The translations under genes were made by a program, and so were the position numbers. A model generated the notes under the pieces. It had not been told where the DNA came from. It was given only the letters and a program-made list of their open reading frames with translations, and ran no database searches. Positions 32,932 through 42,146 of a stretch of 43,308 bases of DNA are shown piece by piece (within the stretch, counting starts at the first letter, position 1; each line of letters starts with the position of its first letter). The stretch comes from Nitrospiraceae bacterium (GTDB lineage Bacteria > Nitrospirota > Nitrospiria > Nitrospirales > Nitrospiraceae): positions 1-43,308 of the forward strand of contig CAKKRK010000067.1 in NCBI GenBank assembly GCA_919902665.1. The letters run 5' to 3'.

Positions 32932-35601
32932 TTACTCCTGCCGCAGCACGGACAACGGCGGTTGGCCGAGAATTCGATAGGTGCTGAGGAAGCCTACCAG
33001 CATGGTGAGTATGATCGTCGCTATGACACCCACAGCTAGAACAGCTGGTTGAAGGTTCCAGGAGAGATCAAACACGGTCTCCAGAACAGCCCACGACAGC
33101 ACACTGGCCAGCGCACAGCCGAGCAACCCACCCAAGGTCCCCAACAACGCATATTCGACTGCAAATGAACGTGCGATCATACTGCGAGTCGCTCCCAGGG
33201 CTTTCAGAATGACTGACTCGTACAACCGGCGATAGCGTGTCGCCGCCAGGGCCGCAGCCATCACCAGGCCTCCGGACAGAACACAGAACAGCGCAACAGC
33301 ACGAATGGCGAGGGACAGTCGATCCAATACCTTCGCAAAACTGTCGAGGACGTCGCCCATATTGATGGCTGTCACATTAGGAAAAGATGCGACGACCGCT
33401 TGCTGTAAGGCCACCTCTTCGGACGGGGCGACACGAACGGTGGCCACATAGGTATGCGGAGCTCCATCGAGGGCGCCCGGAGAAAAGATCATGTAGAAGT
33501 TGGTCGAGAAGTTCCCCCACTCCACTTGTCGAATGCTGCTGATCTCTCCAGTGATGGGTGTTCCTTGTATGTCGAGCTCAAGGGTGTCTCCGACTGTGAG
33601 GTCAAGTTGCTTCGCCGCATCCTCCTCGATCGAGATTAGCGGTTTGGTAAAGACCTGTCCCGGTTTCCACCACTCGCCTCGAACGACCTTGTTGTCTTTG
33701 GGGAGATCATGGAGGAACGTCAGGACGTACTCGCGTGTCAGGTACCACTTCTTCCGCCGTTCTTCCTTCTGGGCGGCTTTCTCTTTCCGCTCTTCCTCCT
33801 CCGACGTCGCTTCAATTTTGACCGGTTCCCCCTTCAGACCAGCGAGTCGTGATCGCACCAACGGGGTCAGCTTGGGGGCCTGATCGTTGGACCGCTGGTG
33901 CAAGAGACTGACGAATCCTTCCGCTTGATCGGGCTGGATATCGATGAAGAAAAATGTTGGTGAGTCGGTCGGCCGATTCTCACTGACCTGCGCGAGGAGC
34001 GATCGTTCGACAAGCGACACCGTGGTCACCACCATCACGCCGATTCCGATGGCAATCGTGATGTTCACGACCTGGTTACCCGGTCGCACCACGTTCCCCA
34101 GCGCCTGGCGAAGGATGAGCGCCTCAGGGCGTGGTCCGTTCTTAAGGGCGCCGAGTGCCAGATGGGCTGAGGTTCCCAACAGCAGCACTGCAGCGGCAAA
34201 CGCGAAGATAAAGAGCAGACCCACTCTCCAAGAATTAGCTTGCCAGATCGATAAGAGCGCCAATCCCAGGCCGATACCGATCGACGTGATGGCCTTTGCG
34301 GGGTCAAGCCCCTTCCAGAATATCCACCATCGGGTCTGGTCTGAAGCACTGGAGGAGGCAAGCGGGGCAACATCACGACGAAAAATCCGAGCCGGTTTGA
34401 TGTCGCGAATCGTCAGTAATGGCCACAGTGTAAACAGAAGCGTTGATAGGACACCCAAGGCCAATCCTTTGGCCAAGGGAGCCAGGGGAAGCGCTATTCC
34501 TCCCTGAGTGAATCCTAATTGGTCAAGAAGATCCGTTACCATCAGCGCTGCGATCAACCACGGAAGTCCTTGGTGGAGCAGCACACCGATCATCAGACCA
34601 ACCAAGCTTCCACCCAGCCCAAGGATCATGGCTTGTAACCCATAGGTCTGGATGATCGTGGAAGAATCTGCGCCGACTGTCTTCAAGATGGCGATCGTAT
34701 GGAGCTTGTCTCGCACAAAGGCATGAACCGATGTGGCGACCCCCAAGCCTCCTACAAATAGAGCCGTCAATCCGATCAAGCCCAAATAACGGGTCAGCTG
34801 TTCCAACGACTGTTTCAGCTGCAGCTGTGCGTCTCGGTAACTGGACACGCGGGCAGCGTCGAGCGCAAGTCGTTCCCTCAACTCGTAGAGCAACGGCTCA
34901 GGTGCCATAGTGCTTGGGACCTTCAGGAGATATCGTTCACGCAACCGGCTGCCGACCTTGATCAACTCCGCTGTACGAAGCCCCTCTCGTGACATCAACA
35001 CACGGGGGCCAAGGCTGAAGGCATTAGCCATGCGATCCGGTTCCGTCTTGACCACCCCAGTGATGATGAACAGACCTTGTCCGATCCTGAGTTGATCTCC
35101 CACCGTGAGCCCCATCCGGATCAGGAGAGATTCCTGCACGACCACTCCAAAACAGGTATGGTTCGGGCACAGGCGCGTTTGTTGGCGAAGCAGGTCCACG
35201 AAGTCGCTCTGTGGCTCCAGTCGGAGCGTGCCGTATAATGGATACTGAGGTTCGACAGCTTTGAGCTCGATGATCTGTGTCGGCTGTCCACTTCCGGATG
35301 ATCCGGCCCTTGCGGCCATCGCAACGAGCTCGCTGACGTGGGTCAGGGCGACTCCACGATCGATCAACGCATCCAGCACTTCCTGGCCTGTGGAGCTAAT
35401 CGGGCGGGAGAGTCGGACTTCAAGGTCGCCTCCGAGTAGGCCTCGCGCCTCCTTGGTCACGGCTTGTTCGACCTGTGTTCCGAAAAGAGAGACCCCGGTC
35501 AATGCACCTACGCCGACTGCAATACAGACCAAGAAGTAGAGAAAGTGCCGCCATGCCGCGCGGGTTTCTCGCCACGCCATATTGATGATGAAGGATGTCA
35601 T
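32932..35601 (-). CDS. ABC exporter permease, YbbP-like (FtsX family)
   Basis: The 889-residue permease has ten or so membrane segments with two FtsX-like cores and two large periplasmic domains, the layout of YbbP and related MacB/LolE permeases: N-terminal segment 'FLYFLVCIAVGVGALTGVSL' then 'QTYGLQAMILGLGGSLVGLM' and a final core 'RYRRLYESVILKALGATRS'. A charged Glu/Lys-rich loop near residues 590-615 is probably an extracytoplasmic linker. It overlaps the ATPase gene by 4 nt (ATGA). In E. coli, ybbA-ybbP with divergent tesA is also seen. The cargo is unknown, though lipids or lipoproteins are plausible. Confidence 0.92.
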   Translation of the reverse strand: MTSFIINMAWRETRAAWRHFLYFLVCIAVGVGALTGVSLFGTQVEQAVTKEARGLLGGDLEVRLSRPISSTGQEVLDALIDRGVALTHVSELVAMAARAGSSGSGQPTQIIELKAVEPQYPLYGTLRLEPQSDFVDLLRQQTRLCPNHTCFGVVVQESLLIRMGLTVGDQLRIGQGLFIITGVVKTEPDRMANAFSLGPRVLMSREGLRTAELIKVGSRLRERYLLKVPSTMAPEPLLYELRERLALDAARVSSYRDAQLQLKQSLEQLTRYLGLIGLTALFVGGLGVATSVHAFVRDKLHTIAILKTVGADSSTIIQTYGLQAMILGLGGSLVGLMIGVLLHQGLPWLIAALMVTDLLDQLGFTQGGIALPLAPLAKGLALGVLSTLLFTLWPLLTIRDIKPARIFRRDVAPLASSSASDQTRWWIFWKGLDPAKAITSIGIGLGLALLSIWQANSWRVGLLFIFAFAAAVLLLGTSAHLALGALKNGPRPEALILRQALGNVVRPGNQVVNITIAIGIGVMVVTTVSLVERSLLAQVSENRPTDSPTFFFIDIQPDQAEGFVSLLHQRSNDQAPKLTPLVRSRLAGLKGEPVKIEATSEEEERKEKAAQKEERRKKWYLTREYVLTFLHDLPKDNKVVRGEWWKPGQVFTKPLISIEEDAAKQLDLTVGDTLELDIQGTPITGEISSIRQVEWGNFSTNFYMIFSPGALDGAPHTYVATVRVAPSEEVALQQAVVASFPNVTAINMGDVLDSFAKVLDRLSLAIRAVALFCVLSGGLVMAAALAATRYRRLYESVILKALGATRSMIARSFAVEYALLGTLGGLLGCALASVLSWAVLETVFDLSWNLQPAVLAVGVIATIILTMLVGFLSTYRILGQPPLSVLRQE

Positions 35602-36374
35602 GGGCGAGATTCGGGCGCAGAATCAGAGAGTGACTGATCGGGGGGAACCAGGTGATTCTTGCGTGGAGAATCAGTTGTGATCTCACTGATCGATCCAGAA
35701 TACGAGGGCATGGAATCAGACTCCACACGCCCGTCACGGAGAGACAGCACGCGCTGCATCGATGAAGCCAGAGTGGTATCGTGCGTCACGAGCACGAGTG
35801 TGGTTCCATGATCGCGATGCAGTGAGAGCAGCAGCGCAATGACATGGGCACCAGTGGAACTGTCCAAATTGCCGGTCGGTTCATCGGCCAATAAGATGGG
35901 TGGACGGCAGGCAAAGGCACGGGCCACGGCGACTCGTTGTTGTTCCCCTCCGGATAATTGGACTGGATAGTGTTCCATACGGTTTGACAACCCGACCGCA
36001 GCCAGCAATTCGGCGGCCCGTTCACCAGCGTGCCTCTCGCCACTGAGTTCGAGGGGAACTGCCACGTTCTCGATGGCCGTCAGCGTGGGAATGAGATGAA
36101 AAGATTGAAAGATATAGCCGACTTTTTCACGTCGAAATCGGGCCATCTGGCTTTCACCCATCGCCGTGATATCTGTTCCATCGAGCTGAATAGATCCGGT
36201 GGTTGGTCGATCGAGGCCGGCCATCAACCCAAGCAATGTCGATTTGCCGCTTCCTGAGGGCCCCACAATCGCGACCGTCTGCTTGGCCGGGATGTCAAAG
36301 GTGATGCGGTCAAGAATTGTGACGGAACGACCTGCGGCTGGTAGAACCATCGAGACGTGTTTGACGCTGATCAT
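35598..36374 (-). CDS. ABC transporter ATP-binding protein, YbbA-like
   Basis: The 258-residue ATPase has Walker A 'GPSGSGKSTLLGLMAG', Q-loop 'YIFQSFHLIPTLTAIENV', signature 'LSGGEQQRVAVARA', Walker B 'ILLADEPTGNLDSS' and H-loop 'LVLVTHD'. It is of the LolD/MacB class that powers FtsX-type permeases. The tail of about 35 residues beyond the ATPase core is unusually long and Ser/Pro-rich. It overlaps the permease gene by 4 nt and is divergent from tesA, with 86 nt between the starts. Confidence 0.95.
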   Translation of the reverse strand: MISVKHVSMVLPAAGRSVTILDRITFDIPAKQTVAIVGPSGSGKSTLLGLMAGLDRPTTGSIQLDGTDITAMGESQMARFRREKVGYIFQSFHLIPTLTAIENVAVPLELSGERHAGERAAELLAAVGLSNRMEHYPVQLSGGEQQRVAVARAFACRPPILLADEPTGNLDSSTGAHVIALLLSLHRDHGTTLVLVTHDTTLASSMQRVLSLRDGRVESDSMPSYSGSISEITTDSPRKNHLVPPDQSLSDSAPESRP

Positions 36375-36460
36375 GAAAACTGTTCACTTCTTCGGTGAGA
36401 AAGAAACATTGGACGATATTATACTGTCTGGATGGATGTGAGCTAGTTTTGTATCACGTT

Positions 36461-37147
36461 ATGCCATTATCACGACAACTTCATCTGATTCCGCTGCTGA
36501 TGTTCGTGGTTCTACTCTGGCCGTTGGTCTTGGATGCAGCCTCCACCTCAGCATCAGACACGAGGCCCCGTATCGTGGCGTTTGGTGACAGTCTTACTGC
36601 CGGACTCGGGGTACAGGCCGTTGAATCCTACCCGGCTCAACTTCAACGCCGACTTGATAGCCTCGGCTACCGCTATCGGGTGATCAACGCTGGTGTGAGC
36701 GGCGATACGACCGCCGGCGGACTTCGACGCGTACCCTGGATTCTGAACAACAAGCCTGAGCTGGTGATTCTCGAATTGGGTGCGAACGATGGACTTCGAG
36801 GGCTCCCCGTCGATCAAACACAAAGTAATCTCCGTCAGATCATCCGACAATTGCAGGAATTCGGTACGACGGTGGTCTTGGCTGGGATGAAGCTGCCGCC
36901 GAATTACGGACAGGACTACACGGCTAGCTTCGAAGTTATGTACCGGATGCTGGCCAAAGAGTGCCAGCTTCTCCTCATCCCCTTTTTCCTCGAAGGGGTG
37001 GGTGGTTCATCCACGTTGAATCAGGCTGACGGTATTCATCCAACCAAGGAAGGGTACGAGGTCATCGTGGAGCAAGTGCTGAAAGTGCTTAAGCCGATAT
37101 TGGATAGGCAGGTACACGAACCCACGTCCGCTCACAAGCAGAGTTGA
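36461..37147 (+). CDS. tesA: TesA-like SGNH/GDSL lipase (acyl-CoA thioesterase/arylesterase)
   Basis: The 228-residue protein has a signal peptide ('LHLIPLLMFVVLLWPLVLDA') and an SGNH hydrolase domain with the four catalytic blocks in order: 'FGDSLTAGLG' (Ser), 'NAGVSGDT' (Gly), 'LGANDGLRGL' (Asn) and 'DGIHPTKEGY' (Asp-His). It belongs with E. coli TesA, a periplasmic thioesterase, lysophospholipase and protease I. ATG 36461 is chosen for the signal peptide; the frame opens at 36395. It is divergent from ybbA-ybbP, the arrangement seen in E. coli, which suggests a shared envelope-lipid role. Confidence 0.92.
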   Translation: MPLSRQLHLIPLLMFVVLLWPLVLDAASTSASDTRPRIVAFGDSLTAGLGVQAVESYPAQLQRRLDSLGYRYRVINAGVSGDTTAGGLRRVPWILNNKPELVILELGANDGLRGLPVDQTQSNLRQIIRQLQEFGTTVVLAGMKLPPNYGQDYTASFEVMYRMLAKECQLLLIPFFLEGVGGSSTLNQADGIHPTKEGYEVIVEQVLKVLKPILDRQVHEPTSAHKQS

Positions 37148-37217
37148 ACGTGAGCACGATTAGAGCCCGTACAATGTTAGACAAGGCAATGTAAACGGGT
37201 CAATGAAGCGATATTCC

Positions 37218-37406
37218 TCACGACTTTTTGAAAAACGTATCGTAGACGCCGTACGCGAGGATCCCTCCTATCAGCACGTAGTACAGGGCGCTGATTCCGC
37301 TATAATCCGGAGGCCCTCCCCCTTCTGGAGCGTTCGCTAGCACCGGTAAAGCCTGGATCAGTACGGTTCCCGTTAATAGACCTGTTCGTGAAAGTAGCCG
37401 TTTCAT
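37218..37406 (-). CDS. Small hypothetical membrane protein
   Basis: The 62-residue protein has a cleavable signal ('LLTGTVLIQALPVLANA'), a short Gly/Pro-rich periplasmic stretch ('PEGGGPPDY') and one hydrophobic helix ('ALYYVLIGGILAYGVYDTFF') ending in Lys-Lys-Ser. I recognise no family. It is convergent with tesA. The gap 37148-37217 holds no clear terminator. Confidence 0.6.
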   Translation of the reverse strand: MKRLLSRTGLLTGTVLIQALPVLANAPEGGGPPDYSGISALYYVLIGGILAYGVYDTFFKKS

Positions 37407-37525
37407 CTCTTCCCCCTTCTACATCCTAATACAAAAAAGTGGGGCGTATCATACTGAATGTTGGTCGTGAGGTGCAAGAGGAAACCAGTTTGGGAGAATT
37501 AGCGTTGGGACGGGTCAACTTGCAA

Positions 37526-38425
37526 TTAGTGGGGAGGCGGTACGACGGCTGACTGAAGCGCGTCAGCCACATCTTTAAATGAGCCGACAAGCTTCTCGAG
37601 CTGAGAGCCCTTCTGCTGCATATCACCCGTCACTGCCCGCATCTGTGCGATGTACCGCACGACCTCGGTCGTCAACTTGCTGACTGTAGTCAACACCTCC
37701 TTGTAGGAGGCCACTTCCCGTTGAAGTTCCTGAGTGGTGGCCTGCGCGGCATTGCCCTCCCGCAGAGAGGTCTGGAGTTGTTGTGTTAGCTGTCCAATGT
37801 CCGCGTCACGGTCTTTCAACTGAGATTCAAGATTCGTCATGACCTCTTCATTTTCCCTGCGTCGCTCCTCAAGGTTCCGAATCGTTTGGATCCACGCCAG
37901 GGCCGCTCCGGGACCGAGTGCGGGCGGACTAGGAAGCGGCTCCTGCCGCTCAAGAGCTTTTGTCGCAGGCTCCAGCCATTCCAAAAAGACCATGACCTCG
38001 CTCAGCTTCACGTCGGGCGTGACTGAGTGCGGGGTAGTCCTTTTCCCATTCTCGGAAGAGGCGACCGGAGGTGTCGTGATCGATCCCTTTGCAGGTTTTG
38101 GTTTGCGTGTGGGCTGGGGCTGGGCCCATCGCTGATATTCCAGTAGCACCGCGATGCAATGGCGGCACATCGGCTCTTCGGGAAGCGTGCAGGAACATTG
38201 CGAGACAAGGTGGCCGTCTTTCAGTCGGATGGTCTGCTCGTATAGACCAGAATGACCGACGACGGCGGACGTGATCTGCGAATCATCGGCCTCGACAATA
38301 CGGACGCGATTCGCAGTCAAATACTGATGGGCGATTTGAAAGGACGAAGCATCCGAGACGGCCTGGATCATTTGAGGGTCGAGCAAGCCGAGTCGTTCAG
38401 CGCTGCAGGGAATTTTCTTTTGCAT
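37526..38425 (-). CDS. SWIM zinc-finger protein with long coiled coil
   Basis: The 299-residue protein has an N-terminal SWIM zinc finger of the CxCx7CxH type (C77, C79, C87, H89: 'CSCTLPEEPMCRH') followed by a Pro/Thr-rich linker (about residues 95-150) and a coiled coil of roughly 120 residues (about 177-294) with heptad-like 'LEERRRENEEVMTNLESQL', 'LQREVASYKEVLTTVSKL' and similar stretches. SWIM fingers bind nucleic acids or proteins. The combination suggests a DNA- or RNA-binding scaffold, but no function can be assigned. ATG 38425 is preferred over the ORF end at 38503; no clear ribosome-binding site. Confidence 0.75.
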   Translation of the reverse strand: MQKKIPCSAERLGLLDPQMIQAVSDASSFQIAHQYLTANRVRIVEADDSQITSAVVGHSGLYEQTIRLKDGHLVSQCSCTLPEEPMCRHCIAVLLEYQRWAQPQPTRKPKPAKGSITTPPVASSENGKRTTPHSVTPDVKLSEVMVFLEWLEPATKALERQEPLPSPPALGPGAALAWIQTIRNLEERRRENEEVMTNLESQLKDRDADIGQLTQQLQTSLREGNAAQATTQELQREVASYKEVLTTVSKLTTEVVRYIAQMRAVTGDMQQKGSQLEKLVGSFKDVADALQSAVVPPPH

Positions 38426-38569
38426 GTACGTGCGAAGATCTCTTGTGCTGCTACTGAGGATGCATGATGGCCTCAGTGTGCCGAGCGACTTGAATCCTGT
38501 CAAGCAATGAGCGGTTTTGAATTGCCCTATTCTATGTGACGGTCTGAAGAGTAAGGCGCTGAGGTGGTC

Positions 38570-39580
38570 CTACCGGCAGGGTTTGGCCGAACTGGACTTG
38601 CCCATAGGTGTTAGCCAAATATAGTCCGCAATGGATTCTTGTATGAGAGCCTGAACATTGGCAGTTTTACTGGACTCGAACGACGTCATGTAAATCGTAG
38701 CCTGTTTGATGTCACCTCTCAGGCGCCTGGCGACTCGCTTCGGCACGGGGAGGCTAAATTGAACATGGCCAGCTCCCGTGTAACTCACGATCATGCGACG
38801 GGGGCCGCCGTTCTCGCGGCGAAATTCTTCTTGCGTGATGACCAGCGTTCTTGCCATACCTTCATCCCGGACCATTGATGCCTCATACATCGTTCGGAAG
38901 TGCTCCTCGCTTCCTCCGTGGCACCGTACCAACTGATCGACAATCCTCTCGCGGTACGCGGGGTCGTCGACGATATCCTCCTGTAGGATTCCCCACGGCG
39001 CCCATTCAGGCTCCTGCCTGGCTTGACCAAGCCCTAATTTTACGACACGACGAATCAAGGGCTTGGGTGGATTCATCGCCCGTACGGACAAGCGTCGTTC
39101 TCGAGCAAACGTCACCAATGGCGCGTAATCTTCAAACGCGCCACCCCAATTCTGTTTCCAGCGCACCTGCTCCAAGAACTCGCTCGTAATTGGCTGATCG
39201 GCCGCGACATAGCTGTCGAGTGCTGGTTGGCCGTCCCAGCCGAACATCTCCATCCCAATGGTGGGCTCAATGCCATCAGCGACCAATTGATTCAGCACTT
39301 TCAGCGCAGCTTCAATATGGTAGGGATTGTGGTGTTCCTCCCCCAGGTAGACGATGTCGTGCTGTTCCAGCTTTGTCATCAATTCTGAAAACGGGAGCAC
39401 GCGGCCGCTCTGAGTTTCAAGAATTTGCCAGGGTTGCCATCCCTCGTCGGCGGTGGGCCGGAGGCTGCCGTCGCGCTCAGCCGCACAGCCGATCGGTAAT
39501 GCCAGCAGACCGACGAGCATGAGTAGCAGGACGCTCAATCGCCAACCTAGTGAATCGATGGACAAGAATGGTAGTGGCAT
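38570..39580 (-). CDS. ChaN-like lipoprotein
   Basis: The 336-residue protein has a lipoprotein signal with lipobox 'PIGC' (Cys32) and the ChaN (DUF399) domain beginning with 'HDIVYLGEEHHNPYH' and continuing 'EPTIGMEMFGWDGQPALDS', 'VRAMNPPKPLIRRV' and 'YTGAGHVQFSLP'. Campylobacter ChaN binds heme and has been linked to iron uptake; here that is family knowledge only. ATG 39580 has AGGAG 7 nt upstream. It is divergent from the unknown gene at 39707. Confidence 0.88.
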   Translation of the reverse strand: MPLPFLSIDSLGWRLSVLLLMLVGLLALPIGCAAERDGSLRPTADEGWQPWQILETQSGRVLPFSELMTKLEQHDIVYLGEEHHNPYHIEAALKVLNQLVADGIEPTIGMEMFGWDGQPALDSYVAADQPITSEFLEQVRWKQNWGGAFEDYAPLVTFARERRLSVRAMNPPKPLIRRVVKLGLGQARQEPEWAPWGILQEDIVDDPAYRERIVDQLVRCHGGSEEHFRTMYEASMVRDEGMARTLVITQEEFRRENGGPRRMIVSYTGAGHVQFSLPVPKRVARRLRGDIKQATIYMTSFESSKTANVQALIQESIADYIWLTPMGKSSSAKPCR

Positions 39581-39622
39581 GAAACCACTCCTATCATACT
39601 GAATAAGCATGAACAAGCGGAC

Positions 39623-39652
39623 TTGACGCTGAAGTTTGAAGATTACTATGCT
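39623..39652 (+). promoter_or_regulatory. Candidate sigma70 promoter for the unknown gene at 39707
   Basis: TTGACG (5 of 6), an 18-nt spacer and TATGCT (4 of 6) place a transcription start near 39660, upstream of the ATG at 39707. This makes the longer open frame from TTG 39623 unlikely as the real start, because it would begin inside the promoter. Confidence 0.4.
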
Positions 39653-39706
39653 CCTACCCTTGGATTCCAATCGACACCCACTTCTATACACGACGATCAA
39701 ACGTTC

Positions 39707-41014
39707 ATGAGTCTCGACCCGCTTGCTGACTTCCGCCGTGTTGTGAGTGTCCGCGCGCGTCAGTTGCCGCGACAGTGGGAGGCCTCAAAGAAGTTGATGG
39801 AAGGTGCCATCTTCCCTTCTACTTTTACCCGACTTTCTGAGGCCATTCAGAACAAAGATCTTCCAGCTTCAGTGAAAGAAACCTTGTTGCGCCTCTTTGA
39901 ACAGCCCGTGCCACGGCGCGTTCAGGATCTCGATGGAGGATGCCTCAAGTCCATCACGGGCCTTCCTCCGGCTAAAGCCCTCCGCGCACTTGCCGTCTTT
40001 TTTGAGTTGGTGCCTGCAGCTACCGTGAGGTGGCCCGTGCAGCACCTGTCGAGTGAGGAGGTCGAAGAAGCCGTGCGGCAGTTGGAGAATCCATTTGACC
40101 TTCTTCGTCGCACTGATGCGGCGTCTGTGTTGGAGATCGGCGCCGGGGATCTCTCGTTCGCCGAGGAGTTAGCTAATCTGTACGGTCCCGAGCTCAATCA
40201 GCAACATCGCTCGTTTGTCATCCACTGCCTGGATCGACTCGACCCTCGTTCTCAACTGGGCGGTCCACTCCATGCGAATCCGGAGAGGCTGAAGAAGCTG
40301 CAGTGGAAGGAAGAGGTGTCCTTCTCCTTCTTTGGCAACCAAGACATGTTCAACCTTGGTGATCTGGATAAACAGGAGTTGCTGGCCCCACGATATACCA
40401 TTGCCACTTGTTGGGCCCCAGCCACACCGACCTTCGCATATGAGCCGACCAGGCTCTCTGAGGCTTTCATTCGGAACGAACTGGAGAGTACCAAAGGCGC
40501 CTTTTACCAGACACGCTTTGGAAAAGAACAAGCGCTCGAAGTCCGGCATGCCGGCCGTGCCCTCCTCTTCCCTCCATGGAAGTTTGAGATCGTTGGCCCT
40601 CTTGCTCTCCTGGACCTGCTCGCCCGTCGCGGATTCCTGTGTATTTTAGGGTCAGTCGACACGCAAGTATTCTGGGAACTCCTCGCGCAGCTGCTGGAGG
40701 AGCCACGCTATCGCCCCCCAGACGAACTCTTCAACTCCACCAATCTGCCCAAGATCTTTGGCTCGGTCTATCATGCTCTGGCCGGTCTCGCGATCGGCGA
40801 CTCCATCGACTTGGCTGAGGTGGCAGCCCTTCGGCGTCACTATCTTGGGTCAGACGCATCCCCGGGGCTGGATGGCATGGCCGGTCATTTTCGGCATGTC
40901 CGCATCAGCCGAGGCGCTACCTTCCCGGGAATTCCTGCGAGCAGCACCGCACGGAAGTTCTCGTCCATGACCGAAGAAGTTCCGCCGTGGTTCATCACAC
41001 TGGTTCCTGCGTGA
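39707..41014 (+). CDS. Unrecognised protein with methyltransferase-like motif
   Basis: I do not recognise this 435-residue protein. It has no signal peptide. A glycine-rich segment 'SVLEIGAGDLSFAEELANLY' at about residues 140-158 fits motif I of class I SAM-dependent methyltransferases, and later acidic and aromatic segments ('FSFFGNQDMFNLGDL', 'YTIATCWAPATPTFAYEP') could form the rest of such a domain. A helical N-terminal region of about 120 residues and a C-terminal region of about 200 residues flank it. The protein is long for a simple methyltransferase. ATG 39707 is preferred because a promoter-like sequence lies at 39623-39652. It is divergent from chaN and followed by moxR after 148 nt. 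Confidence 0.7.
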   Translation: MSLDPLADFRRVVSVRARQLPRQWEASKKLMEGAIFPSTFTRLSEAIQNKDLPASVKETLLRLFEQPVPRRVQDLDGGCLKSITGLPPAKALRALAVFFELVPAATVRWPVQHLSSEEVEEAVRQLENPFDLLRRTDAASVLEIGAGDLSFAEELANLYGPELNQQHRSFVIHCLDRLDPRSQLGGPLHANPERLKKLQWKEEVSFSFFGNQDMFNLGDLDKQELLAPRYTIATCWAPATPTFAYEPTRLSEAFIRNELESTKGAFYQTRFGKEQALEVRHAGRALLFPPWKFEIVGPLALLDLLARRGFLCILGSVDTQVFWELLAQLLEEPRYRPPDELFNSTNLPKIFGSVYHALAGLAIGDSIDLAEVAALRRHYLGSDASPGLDGMAGHFRHVRISRGATFPGIPASSTARKFSSMTEEVPPWFITLVPA

Positions 41015-41076
41015 GCGACTGGTCTAAGCCCCGTGCCATGATGCCAGATCGTAGGGGCGCAAAAATCTTGAATAAA

Positions 41077-41105
41077 TTGACCGTCTCCAGCCCCTTTGTT
41101 AGACT
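41077..41105 (+). promoter_or_regulatory. Candidate sigma70 promoter for the moxR operon
   Basis: TTGACC (5 of 6), a 17-nt spacer and TAGACT (4 of 6) lie 57 nt before the moxR start, in the 148-nt gap after the unknown gene. Confidence 0.5.
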
Positions 41106-41162
41106 TCGATCGTGTCCGATCACCAGCCAATCCTCCAACGCCATTTCACGCCCTAGACCATC

Positions 41163-42104
41163 ATGAATCCAACAGGAATCATTCAAGCCATCCAGGACAA
41201 TATTGCGCGGGTGATCAAAGGTAAACCGCAGGTGATCGAAATGAGCATTGTCGCGCTTCTGGCTCGTGGGCATCTCCTTCTCGAGGATGTCCCAGGGGTT
41301 GGAAAAACGACGCTCGCGCATAGTCTTGCGAGATCGCTCGATTGCTCCTTCAAGCGCATTCAGTTCACAAGCGATCTGCTTCCATCTGATATCGTGGGCG
41401 TCTCAATATTCAATCGCCAGAAACAAGCCTTTGAATTTATGCCGGGTCCGATTTTCGCCAATATCGTATTGGCGGATGAAATCAATCGAACGACACCGAA
41501 AACACAAAGTAGTCTGTTAGAAGCGATGAGCGAAGCGCAGATTTCTTTCGATAATAAAACCTATCCCTTGAATCAGCCCTTCATGGTCATAGCAACGCAG
41601 AATCCCGCCGAATACCATGGCACGTTTCCTCTTCCGGAGTCGCAGCTGGATCGGTTCTTGATGCGGCTTCGCATCGGCTATCCCTCGCCGGAGGAAGAAA
41701 AAAAGGTCCTTGACCGACCGCAATCGCTCCATCCGGCCGAAGAGCTCCAACCATTGCTGGCGACTCAGGATGTCCTGCTACTCCAGGAGCAGGTTGATCG
41801 CGTACTCATGGAGGAAAGCATTACGGACTATCTCTTGGCCATTGTCCAACGCACCAGGCAGTCTGACCTCTTGTCATTGGGGGTCAGTACCAGAGGAGCG
41901 TTGGCGTTGAGTCGGGCTGCCAAGGCCTTGTCACTCGTTCGCGGGCGGACCTATTGTCTGCCGGACGATATTAAGGAACTGGCCCCCATCGTGTTGTCTC
42001 ACCGCATTATGGTGGCCCGCGCGCAGGGGTTGCGTCAGCGAAGTTGTGAGCACGCTGAACGGATCATCCAGGATTTGGTCGACTCGATTCCTGTTCCCGT
42101 CTAG
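41163..42104 (+). CDS. MoxR family AAA+ ATPase
   Basis: The 313-residue AAA+ ATPase has Walker A 'EDVPGVGKTTLAHSLARS', Walker B 'NIVLADEINRTTPKTQSSLL', 'FMVIATQNPAEYHGTFPLPE' (sensor 1) and the C-terminal lid 'VSTRGALALSRAAKALSLV'. MoxR ATPases act as chaperones that help assemble or activate partner proteins, often with VWA/DUF58 proteins. It is followed at 42 nt by a DUF58 gene and then the start of a probable transglutaminase-like gene, the classic MoxR-DUF58-TgpA arrangement. Confidence 0.95.
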   Translation: MNPTGIIQAIQDNIARVIKGKPQVIEMSIVALLARGHLLLEDVPGVGKTTLAHSLARSLDCSFKRIQFTSDLLPSDIVGVSIFNRQKQAFEFMPGPIFANIVLADEINRTTPKTQSSLLEAMSEAQISFDNKTYPLNQPFMVIATQNPAEYHGTFPLPESQLDRFLMRLRIGYPSPEEEKKVLDRPQSLHPAEELQPLLATQDVLLLQEQVDRVLMEESITDYLLAIVQRTRQSDLLSLGVSTRGALALSRAAKALSLVRGRTYCLPDDIKELAPIVLSHRIMVARAQGLRQRSCEHAERIIQDLVDSIPVPV

Positions 42105-42146
42105 GTCTTCCCCTACATCTGTGTCCCGGCGTGGAGCTGGTAGTAC

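Noticed and set aside
39623..39706. TTG start at 39623 for the unknown gene
   Set aside because: The TTG belongs to a promoter-like TTGACG-N18-TATGCT, and an ATG downstream at 39707 is a simpler start.
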